Below, in pieces: positions 33,148 through 41,544 of a stretch of DNA of 60,731 nucleotides. Positions within the stretch are counted from its first letter, which is position 1; each line of letters begins with the position of its first letter. Source of the stretch: an uncultured Eubacteriales bacterium (GTDB lineage: Bacteria; Bacillota; Clostridia; Oscillospirales; Oscillospiraceae); assembly GCA_900319695.1 (NCBI GenBank), contig ONPN01000005.1, positions 1 to 60,731 on the forward strand, in the 5' to 3' direction. The position numbers and the translations under genes were made by a program. The notes beneath the pieces were generated by a model that did no database searches, was not told the DNA's origin, and saw nothing but the letters and a program-made list of their open reading frames with translations.

Positions 33148-35706
33148 TTATACCCTGTATTTCACCGCGAACAGGATGCCCGCAAGGAGGACGAAGAGGC
33201 ACGCGCCCACCACGATCCAGGCGGCCTTGCTCACAGGTTTGGGGCCGGCGAGCATCTCGTCGGTAAACGCCGTCTCCTCGGCAGGCGCTGTCTCGTCCGG
33301 AGCTTCCTCTGCCTCAGGCGTCTGCTCGGGCTCCGGGTTCTCCGCCGTGGCCGCTTGATTGGAAGGCGTCGGCCGGTCGCCGTTCATTTCCGGGGGCGGA
33401 CTCATGTTGGCGAAGTCCGACTGTTCCCCGTTCATGCCGGGCCATTCCGGACGCTCCCCGCTCATTTCCGGAGGCGGAGACATGTTGGCGAAGTCCGTCT
33501 GCCCCTCGTTCATGCCCGGCCATTCCGGACGCTCCCCGCTCATTTCCGGAGGCGGAGACATGTTGGCAAAGTCCGGCCGTTCCCCGTTCATGCCTGGCCG
33601 CTCGCCATTCATCATGTCAGCTCGGCCGTCGCGATTTCTCAGATCGCCCCAGCCCATGTTGCCGCCCTTTTTCTCCCCATACGTGCCGGAGACATTTTCG
33701 AGGGTGATTGTCTCCTCCTGAGTGCCGACAGCCATGATATAGCTCTCACCCTGCTTCATTTCGGGTGAGCTGAGCGTGACGGAGGTGAAGGAGCAGGGCA
33801 CGGTATAGCTGAGGATTTCCCGCCCTTCCATATCCAGCAGTCGCACGGACGTGCCCGCCGGGGCCAGGGTACTGAGGTTATACATAACGGTGCACTGGGT
33901 TGAGCTCTCGCTGACAGCCTCGGCCATGGCGGAGCCGCCGCAGGCCACAATCTCGCCGCCGCTGATTTCGCAGGCGCCGCCGCTCTCGCTGCCGAAGTCG
34001 ATGGCGTTGTTGCCGCCGTCGCCGTTGAGGCTGACGCGGATGACGCCGCCGCTGATGAAGATGTCGCCGTTGGAGTCCAGGCCGTCGGCGTCGCGGGCAT
34101 TCTCGTTGACCACGGTGAGGCTGCCGCCGCTGACACGGATCCAGCACTCCTCATCCTCGGCGCCGTCCGTGTTCGCCGCCTGGCCCGTCATCATGCCGGG
34201 AGGGCCGAAGCCGAAGCTGCCGCCGTTGGCGTTCAGACCGTCGTCCGTGGGGTATATCTCGATTTTGCCGCCCGCGATCTCGATGGTTTTGGCCTCAATA
34301 CCCTCATAGCACTTGTCGATTCGGACGCTGCCGCCGCGGATCGTGACCGAGGTATCGGCGTGGATGCCGTCATCGCCGGAGCTGATGCTGAACGTGCCGT
34401 CCTCGATCATGACCGCGCCGGCTGCGTGGATGGCGTCGCCCTCTGTCGTGAGTCTGAAGGTGCCGCCCTGGATGAGCAGCTCGCCCTCACACTTGACGCC
34501 CGCGCCGGTACTTTGAATGTCAAAGCTGCCGGAGTGGATCGTGAGCAGGCTGACCGAGCTGAGAAGACGGATTCCCTCGTCCCCCGCGTTCAGCGTGAAC
34601 GCGGCCCTTGAGAGGTCGGCCGAGCCCTCGCACTGGACGGCGTCGGTTCCGGACGTGATGCCGAAGGTGCCGCCGTCGACGCGCAGACCGCCCGCGCACT
34701 TGATGCCCGCGCCGACGCTCTGAATGTCGAAGCTGCCGGAGCGCACGGTGAGGCGGCTGTCCGCGCCGAGAAGCCGGATCCCCTCGTCCCCCGCGTTCAG
34801 TGAGAGCGCGGCCTTTGCGATTTCGGCGCTGCCCTCGCACTGGACGGCGTCGCCCTCGGATTCGATCTTCAGCGTGCCGCCCTCCACGAGGAGGTTCCCC
34901 GCGCACTTGACGCCCGCGCCGACGCTCTGAATGTCAAAGCTGCCGGAGCTGATGACCAGCAGGGTGTCCGGGTCCTGGAGACAGAAGCCCTCGTCCCCGG
35001 CGCGTATGGTGAGCTCCGTGTTTTCGATGCGCAGGCCGTCGTTTGCGTGCAGGCCGTCCTGCGGGGCGTCGATCGTGATCGCGCCGCCGGTGATGACCAG
35101 CTCGTCGTTGACGTCAAAGCCGTGCTTGCAGCCCGCCGTGACGCACAGGCTGCCGCTGCCGTTGACCGTAAGATCGTCATGGCTGAAAACCACGCCGCCG
35201 CGCTTGTCGGCGACGGCCGCCTCGGAATACTCCGCGCCGCTTGTGAGACTGTTTTCCGAGCCCGCCGCCAGAGTCAGAAAGACCTTGTCGGCCTGATCGA
35301 CGCGGATGCAGGCGTCGTCGGAGCGGCTGATCTCCACCCCGTCCAGCTTGATCCAGACCTTGGACGTGCTGTCCGTGCTGACAATGACGCTGCCGTCCGT
35401 GAGCGCGCCGGAGAGCACATAGCGGCCCGCCTGGGCAATGACCACGTCGCCGTCGTAGGCGTAGGCCCCGCCGCCGTGGACCACGGCGGTGTCGCCCTTG
35501 AGCGCGATCCTCGTCGCGCCGGAGTCGTCCCAGTCCCCGTCCCGGTCGTTGCGCGTAAACCAGGGGGAGTCGGTGCTGTTCTCGGAATCCCAGTCGATGA
35601 TCGGGGTGAGGCCGTAACGCTCCCCGTTCATAAAGAGGACGGTGATCAGGACGGTGCAGATGAGGACGGCAACGCAGAGGAGGTCGATGTGCTTATGCGT
35701 TGACAT
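33148..35706 (-). CDS. Surface beta-helix carbohydrate-binding protein (Cthe_2159-type)
   Basis: 852 residues. An N-terminal membrane anchor (LLCVAVLICTVLITVLFM), then a carbohydrate-binding domain like Cthe_2159/DUF4353 (WIKLDGVEISRSDDACIRV, SENSLTSGAEYSEAAVADKRG), then right-handed parallel beta-helix repeats with GSFDIQSVGAGVKC recurring every 69 residues. Near the C-terminus three 26-residue repeats (FANMSPPPEM...) are followed by a Glu/Pro-rich stretch and a second hydrophobic segment (AAWIVVGACLFVLLAGILFAV). It is likely anchored at both ends or processed. It is the last gene of the VTC-DUF4956 operon. Confidence 0.85.
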   Translation of the reverse strand: MSTHKHIDLLCVAVLICTVLITVLFMNGERYGLTPIIDWDSENSTDSPWFTRNDRDGDWDDSGATRIALKGDTAVVHGGGAYAYDGDVVIAQAGRYVLSGALTDGSVIVSTDSTSKVWIKLDGVEISRSDDACIRVDQADKVFLTLAAGSENSLTSGAEYSEAAVADKRGGVVFSHDDLTVNGSGSLCVTAGCKHGFDVNDELVITGGAITIDAPQDGLHANDGLRIENTELTIRAGDEGFCLQDPDTLLVISSGSFDIQSVGAGVKCAGNLLVEGGTLKIESEGDAVQCEGSAEIAKAALSLNAGDEGIRLLGADSRLTVRSGSFDIQSVGAGIKCAGGLRVDGGTFGITSGTDAVQCEGSADLSRAAFTLNAGDEGIRLLSSVSLLTIHSGSFDIQSTGAGVKCEGELLIQGGTFRLTTEGDAIHAAGAVMIEDGTFSISSGDDGIHADTSVTIRGGSVRIDKCYEGIEAKTIEIAGGKIEIYPTDDGLNANGGSFGFGPPGMMTGQAANTDGAEDEECWIRVSGGSLTVVNENARDADGLDSNGDIFISGGVIRVSLNGDGGNNAIDFGSESGGACEISGGEIVACGGSAMAEAVSESSTQCTVMYNLSTLAPAGTSVRLLDMEGREILSYTVPCSFTSVTLSSPEMKQGESYIMAVGTQEETITLENVSGTYGEKKGGNMGWGDLRNRDGRADMMNGERPGMNGERPDFANMSPPPEMSGERPEWPGMNEGQTDFANMSPPPEMSGERPEWPGMNGEQSDFANMSPPPEMNGDRPTPSNQAATAENPEPEQTPEAEEAPDETAPAEETAFTDEMLAGPKPVSKAAWIVVGACLFVLLAGILFAVKYRV
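33371..33604 (-). repeat. Three tandem 78-bp coding repeats
   Basis: Three in-frame copies of a 26-residue unit (GMNGE-x-x-DFANMSPPPEM-x-G-x-RP) within the surface protein. The first two copies are almost identical in DNA; the third has diverged (NGDRPTPS). Copy-number change by slippage would keep the frame. Confidence 0.75.
34517..34930 (-). repeat. Tandem 207-bp beta-helix repeats
   Basis: Two full copies (34517-34723 and 34724-34930) of a 69-residue beta-helix unit with partial copies on both sides. Each has SGSFDIQSVGAG-KCAG, GDAVQCEGSA and LNAGDEGIRLL. DNA identity is high, so recombination could add or lose turns of the helix. Confidence 0.75.
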
Positions 35707-35718
35707 CGGTGCCCCTCC

Positions 35719-36390
35719 TTATCCCATGTAGTCGCCGTTGTAGCTGACGAGCACCGCGCTCTGCACGCCGTTGAGAGCGGCCAGATCGTTGACAAAATCG
35801 GTGTTGCCGTTTTTAAGCCTGACCTCGACGTTGAGCTCCACCTGGCCCCTGCGGGCGGTTTTGCTCTTGACGGTGCAGCGGGCGCTGTACTCACCGAGGA
35901 GCTTGAGAGCGGCCTGCTCGCTGTCATGGCCGTCGCAGTCGATGACGACGATGTAGGGGCGGCTCATATCCTTGAGGTTTGCGAAAATCAGGATGATGAT
36001 GCCGATGAAGACGCTGCCGAAGACGGCCAGCGGAATGAGACCCGCCGCCAGCACAATGCCCGCCGCGATGGCCCAGAAGAGGAAGGCGATGTCCAGCGGC
36101 TCCTTGATGGCGGTGCGGAAGCGGACAATGGACAGAGCGCCGACCATGCCGAGGGACAGGACGATGTTCGACGTGACCGCGAGGATGACGAGCGTCGTGA
36201 TCATGGTCAGGGCGATCAGGGTGACGCCGAAGCTGGAGGAATACATGACGCCGGCGTAGGTCTTCTTATACACGAAGAAGATGAACAGGCCGAGGCCGAA
36301 GGCCAGCAGCAGCGCAAGGCCCATGTCCAGGACGCTCACCGCGCCCACGTTTTCCAGAAAGCTGGATTTGAAAATGTCGTTGAATGTCAT
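35719..36390 (-). CDS. DUF4956 membrane protein
   Basis: 223 residues from ATG 36390, with AAGGAG upstream; the frame extends to 36513 inside the VTC gene. Four membrane helices; the conserved motif GMVGALSIVRFRTAIKEPLDIAFLFWAIAAG is diagnostic of DUF4956. A soluble C-terminal domain of about 75 residues follows (RPYIVVIDCDGHDSEQAALK). DUF4956 genes usually sit next to VTC genes, as here. The function is unknown; a role in exporting or controlling the polymer is a guess. Confidence 0.9.
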   Translation of the reverse strand: MTFNDIFKSSFLENVGAVSVLDMGLALLLAFGLGLFIFFVYKKTYAGVMYSSSFGVTLIALTMITTLVILAVTSNIVLSLGMVGALSIVRFRTAIKEPLDIAFLFWAIAAGIVLAAGLIPLAVFGSVFIGIIILIFANLKDMSRPYIVVIDCDGHDSEQAALKLLGEYSARCTVKSKTARRGQVELNVEVRLKNGNTDFVNDLAALNGVQSAVLVSYNGDYMG

Positions 36391-36410
36391 AATGTTTTTC
36401 TCCTTATCTG

Positions 36411-37091
36411 TTATCCGTAAATACGGCATTGAGCATATTTGGAAAAGGCCTCCACGCGGCGGCCCGGGGTCTGGACCGCGTCGCGGATGATGGAGGGCAG
36501 GAAGGCGTCCCACTTCACCTCCAGGAGGATGGGTGCGTCCCCAGCCGGGATCGTCGGGCAGTCGGGGTTGAGGAAATCCGTGCTTTTCAGGCCCGTACGG
36601 ATGTCGTAGTCGAAGGTGACGCGGACGTTGCCGGGGCGGAAAATAAAGGGCTCGCGCGTGTAGTCGACGATGGTCCTGGGGCGCAGGCCCTGATACTTCA
36701 TCTTGCAGCAGAGCTCCTGCACCAGTGGCCAGTCGCTTTTCAGCATCCAGTCGGTATCATTGTCAACAATGCGCTGCGCCTCTTCCCTTGTGAGATTGGC
36801 GCTGTACTTCGTACCGAGGCCCGCGCGCTTGCTCTTCTTCTCCAGATGGATGACCGAGGGGTCGCCGTTATAATAGCGGATGCGGAACTTTTCTCGCAGA
36901 TTCACCCCGTCGATTTTCTCCCGCAGGGCCTTGTCACTCAGGTTGTCAAAGTAAAGGCTGCGGATAAGGTACTTTCCGTCTTTCGCGTGGGGATCCGGCT
37001 CGCACACCGCGCGCAGGCGCTGACGGATCGCCAGCAGGTCGGCATAGCTGATCTCGTGCTTCCACTCGTGGCGGTAGCGGATATCGTCCAT
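36411..37091 (-). CDS. VTC-domain polyphosphate polymerase-like protein
   Basis: 226 residues. A CYTH-like tunnel fold is shown by RHEWKHEISYADLLAIRQRL, IRSLYFDNLSDKAL, FRIRYYNGDPSVIHLEKKSKRAG, and the closing ILLEVKWDAFLP; the alternating basic and acidic residues bind phosphate and metal. In yeast VTC makes inorganic polyphosphate from ATP; the bacterial members with DUF4956 have not been clearly tied to a product. It is the first gene of a three-gene operon, 20 bases before DUF4956. Confidence 0.88.
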   Translation of the reverse strand: MDDIRYRHEWKHEISYADLLAIRQRLRAVCEPDPHAKDGKYLIRSLYFDNLSDKALREKIDGVNLREKFRIRYYNGDPSVIHLEKKSKRAGLGTKYSANLTREEAQRIVDNDTDWMLKSDWPLVQELCCKMKYQGLRPRTIVDYTREPFIFRPGNVRVTFDYDIRTGLKSTDFLNPDCPTIPAGDAPILLEVKWDAFLPSIIRDAVQTPGRRVEAFSKYAQCRIYG

Positions 37092-37625
37092 ATAGTCTCT
37101 CTCCCTTCTCTCGGGCTTGTTGATGTGCGCAAGGATACAGCTCGAACCTAAAATGAGCTTTAAAATCTGAAAAGCAAGAATGAAGTTTCTGAAAAGCAGC
37201 TTGATTTTTTAATTTTATCACAGCTTTTATAAAAAGTATATGCGCTGTGTGAAAAAACTCCGTCCGTCTTTGGGCGGCCGTCAAGTTTTTCTTTCCGGCT
37301 TTCTGGACGGAAATGCGCCCCTGGTTCCGATGGGGCGTATTGATCCATGCAAAACAGGCTATACTATCAAGCTGTCGACATCTTGACAGGCAAAAATGTG
37401 AACTTCCGAAAAGTTCCCATTTTTGTATGGATTGTACGTGAAGGGGGACTCCCCGTCCCCCTTCACAGCTCCCCCTTACAAGACCAACTTGGTCTGCAAG
37501 GGTTTGTCTACAGTCTGATACTATCGGATAATATAAGAAAAAATATCAGAAAGCATTTACTTTTTTAAGTAGTCGTGCTATACTCCGGTGGAATCCCCAA
37601 AAAAGAGTAATAGGAGGAAATAAGA
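37092..37625. other. Long intergenic region with several hairpins
   Basis: No gene seen. Three inverted repeats lie in a row: 37313-37321/37332-37340 (ATGCGCCCC-type arms, one G-U), 37439-37449/37455-37465 (an 11-bp perfect stem, TGAAGGGGGAC) and 37475-37485/37491-37500 (CTTACAAGACC with GGTCTGCAAG, bulged). The left part (37140-37260) is AT-rich. The hairpins may be a leader of the DUF6465 gene or remnants of repeats. Confidence 0.5.
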
Positions 37626-37892
37626 ATGGCACCCAGAAAAGCAAGCGAAGCGACCGCCGCGGCCAAGCCCGCAGTGAAGAAGGCTGAGGCTCCCGCCAGG
37701 AAGCCCGCCGCCAGAAAGGCTCCCGCCAAGAAGGCTGTTGAAGTCATCGTTCAGTCCCCGCTCGGCGGCGAGATCTCCTTTGCCGAGATCATGGCCAAGG
37801 TCGGTGAGGCCGATAAGGTCTACGTCAGAGTAGACCAGAACAAGGCATACTGGGTACGCGGCGAGGAGACCGGCGACGTCGATCTCTGGTAA
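37626..37892 (+). CDS. DUF6465 protein with histone-like N-terminus
   Basis: 88 residues. Residues 1-38 are Ala/Lys/Pro-rich (APRKASEATAAAKPAVKKAE, ARKAPAKK), as in histone H1 tails. Residues 39-88 (VIVQSPLGGEISFAEI, KVYVRVDQNKAYWVRGEETG-DVDLW) match the C-terminal domain of the HTH protein at 3100 along its whole length. RBS GGAGGAAATAAGA precedes the ATG. It looks like a small abundant nucleoid-type protein; that is inference. A strong terminator follows. Confidence 0.85.
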   Translation: MAPRKASEATAAAKPAVKKAEAPARKPAARKAPAKKAVEVIVQSPLGGEISFAEIMAKVGEADKVYVRVDQNKAYWVRGEETGDVDLW

Positions 37893-37912
37893 GCCCCATA
37901 TACTTGCCTATA

Positions 37913-37954
37913 TACGAAAAAAGCAGACAGCTTCGGCTGCCTGCTTTTTTCGTA
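37913..37954 (+). terminator. Terminator of the DUF6465 gene
   Basis: A long stem (TACGAAAAAAGCAG...CTGCTTTTTTCGTA with a TTCG tetraloop core) with one mismatch, symmetric in A and T. Another 11-bp hairpin follows at 37960-37991 (ATTACTATAAA arms). Confidence 0.9.
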
Positions 37955-38047
37955 TGCGAATTACTATAAAAGCTGACGCCTTTATAGTAATGATTGAGCG
38001 TGCGAAATCCTCGCCGCTCACGCGGCAACCGGATTTCATGCACACAT

Positions 38048-38103
38048 AAATCCCCATGAATCAGCTTTTTTTCATTGTGGCAAGGCTTGCCGCATGGGGA
38101 TTT
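38048..38103 (-). terminator. Terminator-like hairpin of the small minus-strand gene
   Basis: AAATCCCCATG (38048-38058) pairs with CATGGGGATTT (38093-38103), and the inner bases GCAAGGCTTGC form a small stem. It overlaps the stop codon of the gene at 38102-38305. Confidence 0.55.
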
Positions 38104-38305
38104 ACTCAAAATAGCGGTGATAGAGTTGGAGCGTGAGCGGGTCCAGCTCCTTTTTCAGGTTGACCCCATTGTCCCGGATCAGCTTCTCAATATTGCTCTT
38201 CTGATTAGCAAACCCCTTTGTACGATGCAGTCCGTGCTGAATATGGAGCCGGGTAAGCGTCTCGATCTCGCGGCTGAGGTCGCTGATGACTGTCTGTCGT
38301 TCCAT
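38102..38305 (-). CDS. Small hypothetical protein, weakly Spo0E-like
   Basis: 67 residues from ATG 38305, with GGGGAGGGG six bases upstream; a frame to 38410 is longer but has a poor start. Helical throughout (MERQTVISDLSREIETLTRL). The C-terminal LKKELDPLTLQLYHRYF slightly resembles the SQELD box of Spo0E-family aspartyl phosphatases, but the serine is missing and the spacing differs. I do not assign a function. Confidence 0.5.
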   Translation of the reverse strand: MERQTVISDLSREIETLTRLHIQHGLHRTKGFANQKSNIEKLIRDNGVNLKKELDPLTLQLYHRYFE

Positions 38306-38626
38306 ATCGGCCCCTCCCCGGCATGCTGCGGCTGCGTTTCTCTTCTGTCTCTGCCTTTTTGGCGCGGGCTGTATCTCTGCATCCTCCCCCTTTTTGCCCT
38401 TTCTGCCCACATCCCGGCAGTTGGGATTTTCATCTTTTCCTTCATCTGTATCATATCATGCGGCGCTCCCTTTCCACAACATGGTATTTTGCTGAAATTG
38501 GTTCCCGTTTTCTGTAAATATTGCCAGTAAATCAAATATTTTAATGAATAATTGTTCAAGTTTCCGTATGATTTTCATGCCTTGCGTCCGTCTTGAACAT
38601 TTCCGGTAAAGGATGCGGGATAATCG

Positions 38627-38655
38627 TTGACAGCATCGGCAAGACACGATACAAT
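38627..38655 (+). promoter_or_regulatory. Promoter of the amylosucrase-like gene
   Basis: TTGACA (38627-38632), spacing 17, TACAAT (38650-38655), 48 bases before the ATG at 38703. Close to the sigma-A consensus. The rest of 38306-38702 shows no gene. Confidence 0.8.
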
Positions 38656-38702
38656 AGATTTTATCCTAAACGAAAAATAACATCATAATCGGAGGATCGA
38701 CT

Positions 38703-40562
38703 ATGAATAAACAGGGATGGGCGCAGGAATTTCGTGATCGCTTTGAGCGGCATGAGGAGGAACTGCGCTGGCTTTATATGGAGCTGTACCACGGGGACGA
38801 GCAGGCCTGGGATTACTTTGCCGACATGCTCTCGCGTGCCTATGAAAACCGCCGCGAAGGTCTGCGCGAGCTGGACCGGCAGAGGCTGAGAGACCCGGAC
38901 TGGTACAAGGGCGGCAATCTGGTCGGCATGCTCATGTATGTGGACTGCTTTGCCGGTACGCTCAAAGGCGTGCGCGAGAAGCTCGACTACATTGAGGACT
39001 GCGGCGTCAACTATCTGCACCTGATGCCCCTGCTGGAAAGCCCCGTCGGCCGCAGCGACGGCGGCTACGCGGTGTCCGACTTCCGCAAGGTTCAGCCCTC
39101 TCTCGGCACGATGGAGGATCTGGCCGCACTGACGGTTGACTGCCACAGCCGCGGCGTCGCGGTCTGCCTCGACTTTGTGATGAACCATACAAGCGAGGAC
39201 CACGAGTGGGCCAGACGCGCCCGCGCCGGACAAAAGGAATATCAGGACCGCTACTTCTTCTACGATGACTGGAGCGTCCCCCGTGAGTTTGAGAAGACTG
39301 TGCCACAGGTCTTCCCCACCACCGCGCCCGGCAATTTCAGCTGGTGCCCGGAGGCCGGCAAGGTCGTCATGACCACCTTCTACCCCTACCAGTGGGATCT
39401 CAACTACGCAAATCCCGCCGTCTTCAATGACATGACGGAAAACATGCTCTTCCTCTGCAACCAGGGCGTGGACATCATCCGTCTCGACGCGGTGCCTTAC
39501 ATCTGGAAGCAGCTCGGCACCAACTGCCGCAATCTGCCGCAGGTCCACTCTCTGGTGCGCATGATGCGCATGGTGTGCGAGATCGTCTGCCCCTCCTGTC
39601 TGCTGCTGGGCGAGGTCGTCATGGAGCCGAGCAAGGTGGTGCCCTACTTTGGCACGGTCGAAAAGCCGGAGTGCCATCTGCTCTACAACGTCACCACCAT
39701 GGCCAGCACCTGGCACACCGTCGCCACCAAGGACGTGCGTCTGCTGCAGCACCAGCTCGGCCAGGTCTTCGCCCTGCCGCGGGAGTACACCTTCCTCAAC
39801 TACCTGCGCTGCCACGACGACATCGGCTGGGGCCTGGATTACGGCTTCCTCAGCCGCTTCGGCTGCGGCGAGGCGGAGCACAAGCACTTCCTCAACGACT
39901 ATCTGACCGGCGCGTGGTGGGGCAGCCCCGCCAGAGGTGAGCTCTACAACAACGACCCCCGCCTGCGCGACGCGAGACTCTGCGGCACCACCGCCTCCCT
40001 CTGCGGTCTGGAGGCCGCCCGCTATGAACACGACGCCGCCAAGACCGAGTGGGCGCTGCGTCTGGACATCATGCTGCACGCCTACATGTTCACGCTCAGC
40101 GGCATCCCCGTGCTCTACAGCGGCGACGAGATCGCGCGAGAGAACGACTACAGCTATCACGACGATCCCAACAAGGCCGCCGACAGCCGCTATCTCCACC
40201 GGGGGAAGATGGACTGGGCCGCCGCCGAAAAGCGCCACGATCCTGAGACCGTGGAGGGCAGCCTCTTCACCACCCTCAGCTTCCTCGAAAAGCTGCGCTC
40301 GGCCCACCGCGTGTTCGAGGCGGGCGCCGACACCTGGCTCCTGCTGACCGGGGACGACGGCGTGCTCGGCATCGGGCGCTACTGCAAGGGTGAAAAGCTC
40401 GCCGCCTTCTTCAACTTCTCCGAGGGCGAGCGCTGGGTCCCCGTCAACACCCCCGGGACCTTCTCCGATCTGCTCACCGGCGAGGCGGTCGACCACGGCG
40501 GCGTCCTGCTCCCGTCGGGCGGCTTTGCCTGGCTTATATGCGACTTTGGGACGGAGGGCTGA
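38703..40562 (+). CDS. GH13 amylosucrase-like glucan/sucrose enzyme
   Basis: 619 residues. An N-terminal helical domain (residues about 1-85) precedes the GH13 barrel, as in amylosucrase (GH13_4). The nucleophile is D in IIRLDAVPYI, the acid/base E in LLLGEVVMEP and the transition-state D in LRCHDDIGWGL. GGYAVSDFRKVQPSLGTMED and VCLDFVMNHTSEDHEW are the typical early motifs. Amylosucrases use sucrose to build glucan or simply hydrolyse it. It is followed after two bases by a HAD phosphatase and then by PTS genes; no GH32 enzyme is in the cluster. RBS GGAGG is present. Confidence 0.88.
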   Translation: MNKQGWAQEFRDRFERHEEELRWLYMELYHGDEQAWDYFADMLSRAYENRREGLRELDRQRLRDPDWYKGGNLVGMLMYVDCFAGTLKGVREKLDYIEDCGVNYLHLMPLLESPVGRSDGGYAVSDFRKVQPSLGTMEDLAALTVDCHSRGVAVCLDFVMNHTSEDHEWARRARAGQKEYQDRYFFYDDWSVPREFEKTVPQVFPTTAPGNFSWCPEAGKVVMTTFYPYQWDLNYANPAVFNDMTENMLFLCNQGVDIIRLDAVPYIWKQLGTNCRNLPQVHSLVRMMRMVCEIVCPSCLLLGEVVMEPSKVVPYFGTVEKPECHLLYNVTTMASTWHTVATKDVRLLQHQLGQVFALPREYTFLNYLRCHDDIGWGLDYGFLSRFGCGEAEHKHFLNDYLTGAWWGSPARGELYNNDPRLRDARLCGTTASLCGLEAARYEHDAAKTEWALRLDIMLHAYMFTLSGIPVLYSGDEIARENDYSYHDDPNKAADSRYLHRGKMDWAAAEKRHDPETVEGSLFTTLSFLEKLRSAHRVFEAGADTWLLLTGDDGVLGIGRYCKGEKLAAFFNFSEGERWVPVNTPGTFSDLLTGEAVDHGGVLLPSGGFAWLICDFGTEG

Positions 40563-40564
40563 AT

Positions 40565-41416
40565 ATGAACAAGAAGCTGATCTTTCTGGATATCGACGGC
40601 ACTCTCACCGCCCCCGGCAGCAACAATCCGCCCGAAAGCGCGCTGAAAGCCATCCGTTCGGCGCGGGAGGCCGGGCACAAGGTCTTCCTCTGCTCCGGCC
40701 GCAATTATGACATGCTCTCCCCCCTGCTCAAGGCCTATGACTGCTTTGACGGCGCGGTGGCAAGCTCCGGCGGCTACGTCTTTTACGGGGACGAGGTGCT
40801 GTACGACTGCCCCATGAGCGACGAGCAGCGCGAGACCGCCATGCGTCTTCTGGGCCAGACCGGCGTTTTCCGCACGGTTGAGGCGAAGGACGGCAGCTAC
40901 TGCGACGAGGGCATGGGCGCTTTCCTGCAGGAGTGCTCCGGCGGCAACAGCGAGCTGCTGCGCTGGCGCGAGGCGCTGGAAAAGGATCTCGGCATACGCC
41001 CGATGGCGGAGTATGACGGCAGGCCCATCTACAAGGTGGTGTTCATGTGCCGGGAGGTCGAGCAGCTTGCCCCCGCGATCAAGGCGCTGGAGAAGGACTT
41101 CTTCTTCCTCGTCCAGGATATGAACGGGGCAAACTGCCTCAACGGCGAGCTTGTCAACCGCAAGTTTGACAAGGGTCTCGGCATACGCCGGGTCTGCGAG
41201 GCGCTGGGCTATTCCCTCGAGGACACCGTCGGCTTCGGCGACAGCATGAACGATCTGGAGATGATCGAGACCGTGGGCATGAGCGTCTGCATGGCAAACG
41301 GCAGCCCGAAGCTCCAGAAAATGAGCAAGCTGGTCTGCCCCAGCGTGGAGGAGGACGGACTTGCCAAGGGCTTTGAAATACTCGGTTTGTTGAAAAGCGA
41401 CAAAAATGAGGCTTGA
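40565..41416 (+). CDS. HAD-superfamily (Cof-type) phosphatase
   Basis: 283 residues from ATG 40565, two bases after the GH13 stop. HAD motif I is FLDIDGTLTAPG, motif II in LCSGR, and motif IV FGDSMNDLEMIE. The large C2 cap places it in the Cof group of sugar-phosphate and FMN phosphatases. With the PTS genes, a sugar-phosphate substrate is likely. Confidence 0.9.
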   Translation: MNKKLIFLDIDGTLTAPGSNNPPESALKAIRSAREAGHKVFLCSGRNYDMLSPLLKAYDCFDGAVASSGGYVFYGDEVLYDCPMSDEQRETAMRLLGQTGVFRTVEAKDGSYCDEGMGAFLQECSGGNSELLRWREALEKDLGIRPMAEYDGRPIYKVVFMCREVEQLAPAIKALEKDFFFLVQDMNGANCLNGELVNRKFDKGLGIRRVCEALGYSLEDTVGFGDSMNDLEMIETVGMSVCMANGSPKLQKMSKLVCPSVEEDGLAKGFEILGLLKSDKNEA

Positions 41417-41443
41417 TTTTTTACCTTGCGTTTTTCTTCGTCC

Positions 41444-41472
41444 TTTACTTTGATAAAAGATTGATGTATTAT
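41444..41472 (+). promoter_or_regulatory. Possible promoter of the PTS operon
   Basis: TTTACT (41444-41449), spacing 17, TATTAT (41467-41472), 72 bases before the EIIBCA ATG. A GC-rich hairpin (GCGGCCG/CGGCCGC, 41485-41491 with 41502-41508) lies in the 5' leader and could be an attenuator. Confidence 0.45.
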
Positions 41473-41544
41473 ATTTGCGTCGAAGCGGCCGCCCTTTCGG
41501 ACGGCCGCATTTGAAAACGGAGAATTGATAAAGGAGAAATCACT

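Noticed and set aside
33371-34930. CRISPR-like spaced repeats
   Set aside because: The repeats are in frame, 78 or 207 bp long without variable spacers, and encode protein repeats.
38102-38305. Spo0E-family aspartyl phosphatase
   Set aside because: Only LKKELD resembles the SQELD box; the key serine and spacing do not match, so it is left as hypothetical.
38661-40496. 611-residue minus-strand frame opposite the GH13 gene
   Set aside because: Low-complexity Val/Glu/Ala translation with no ribosome site; the plus strand has all GH13 catalytic motifs and a promoter.
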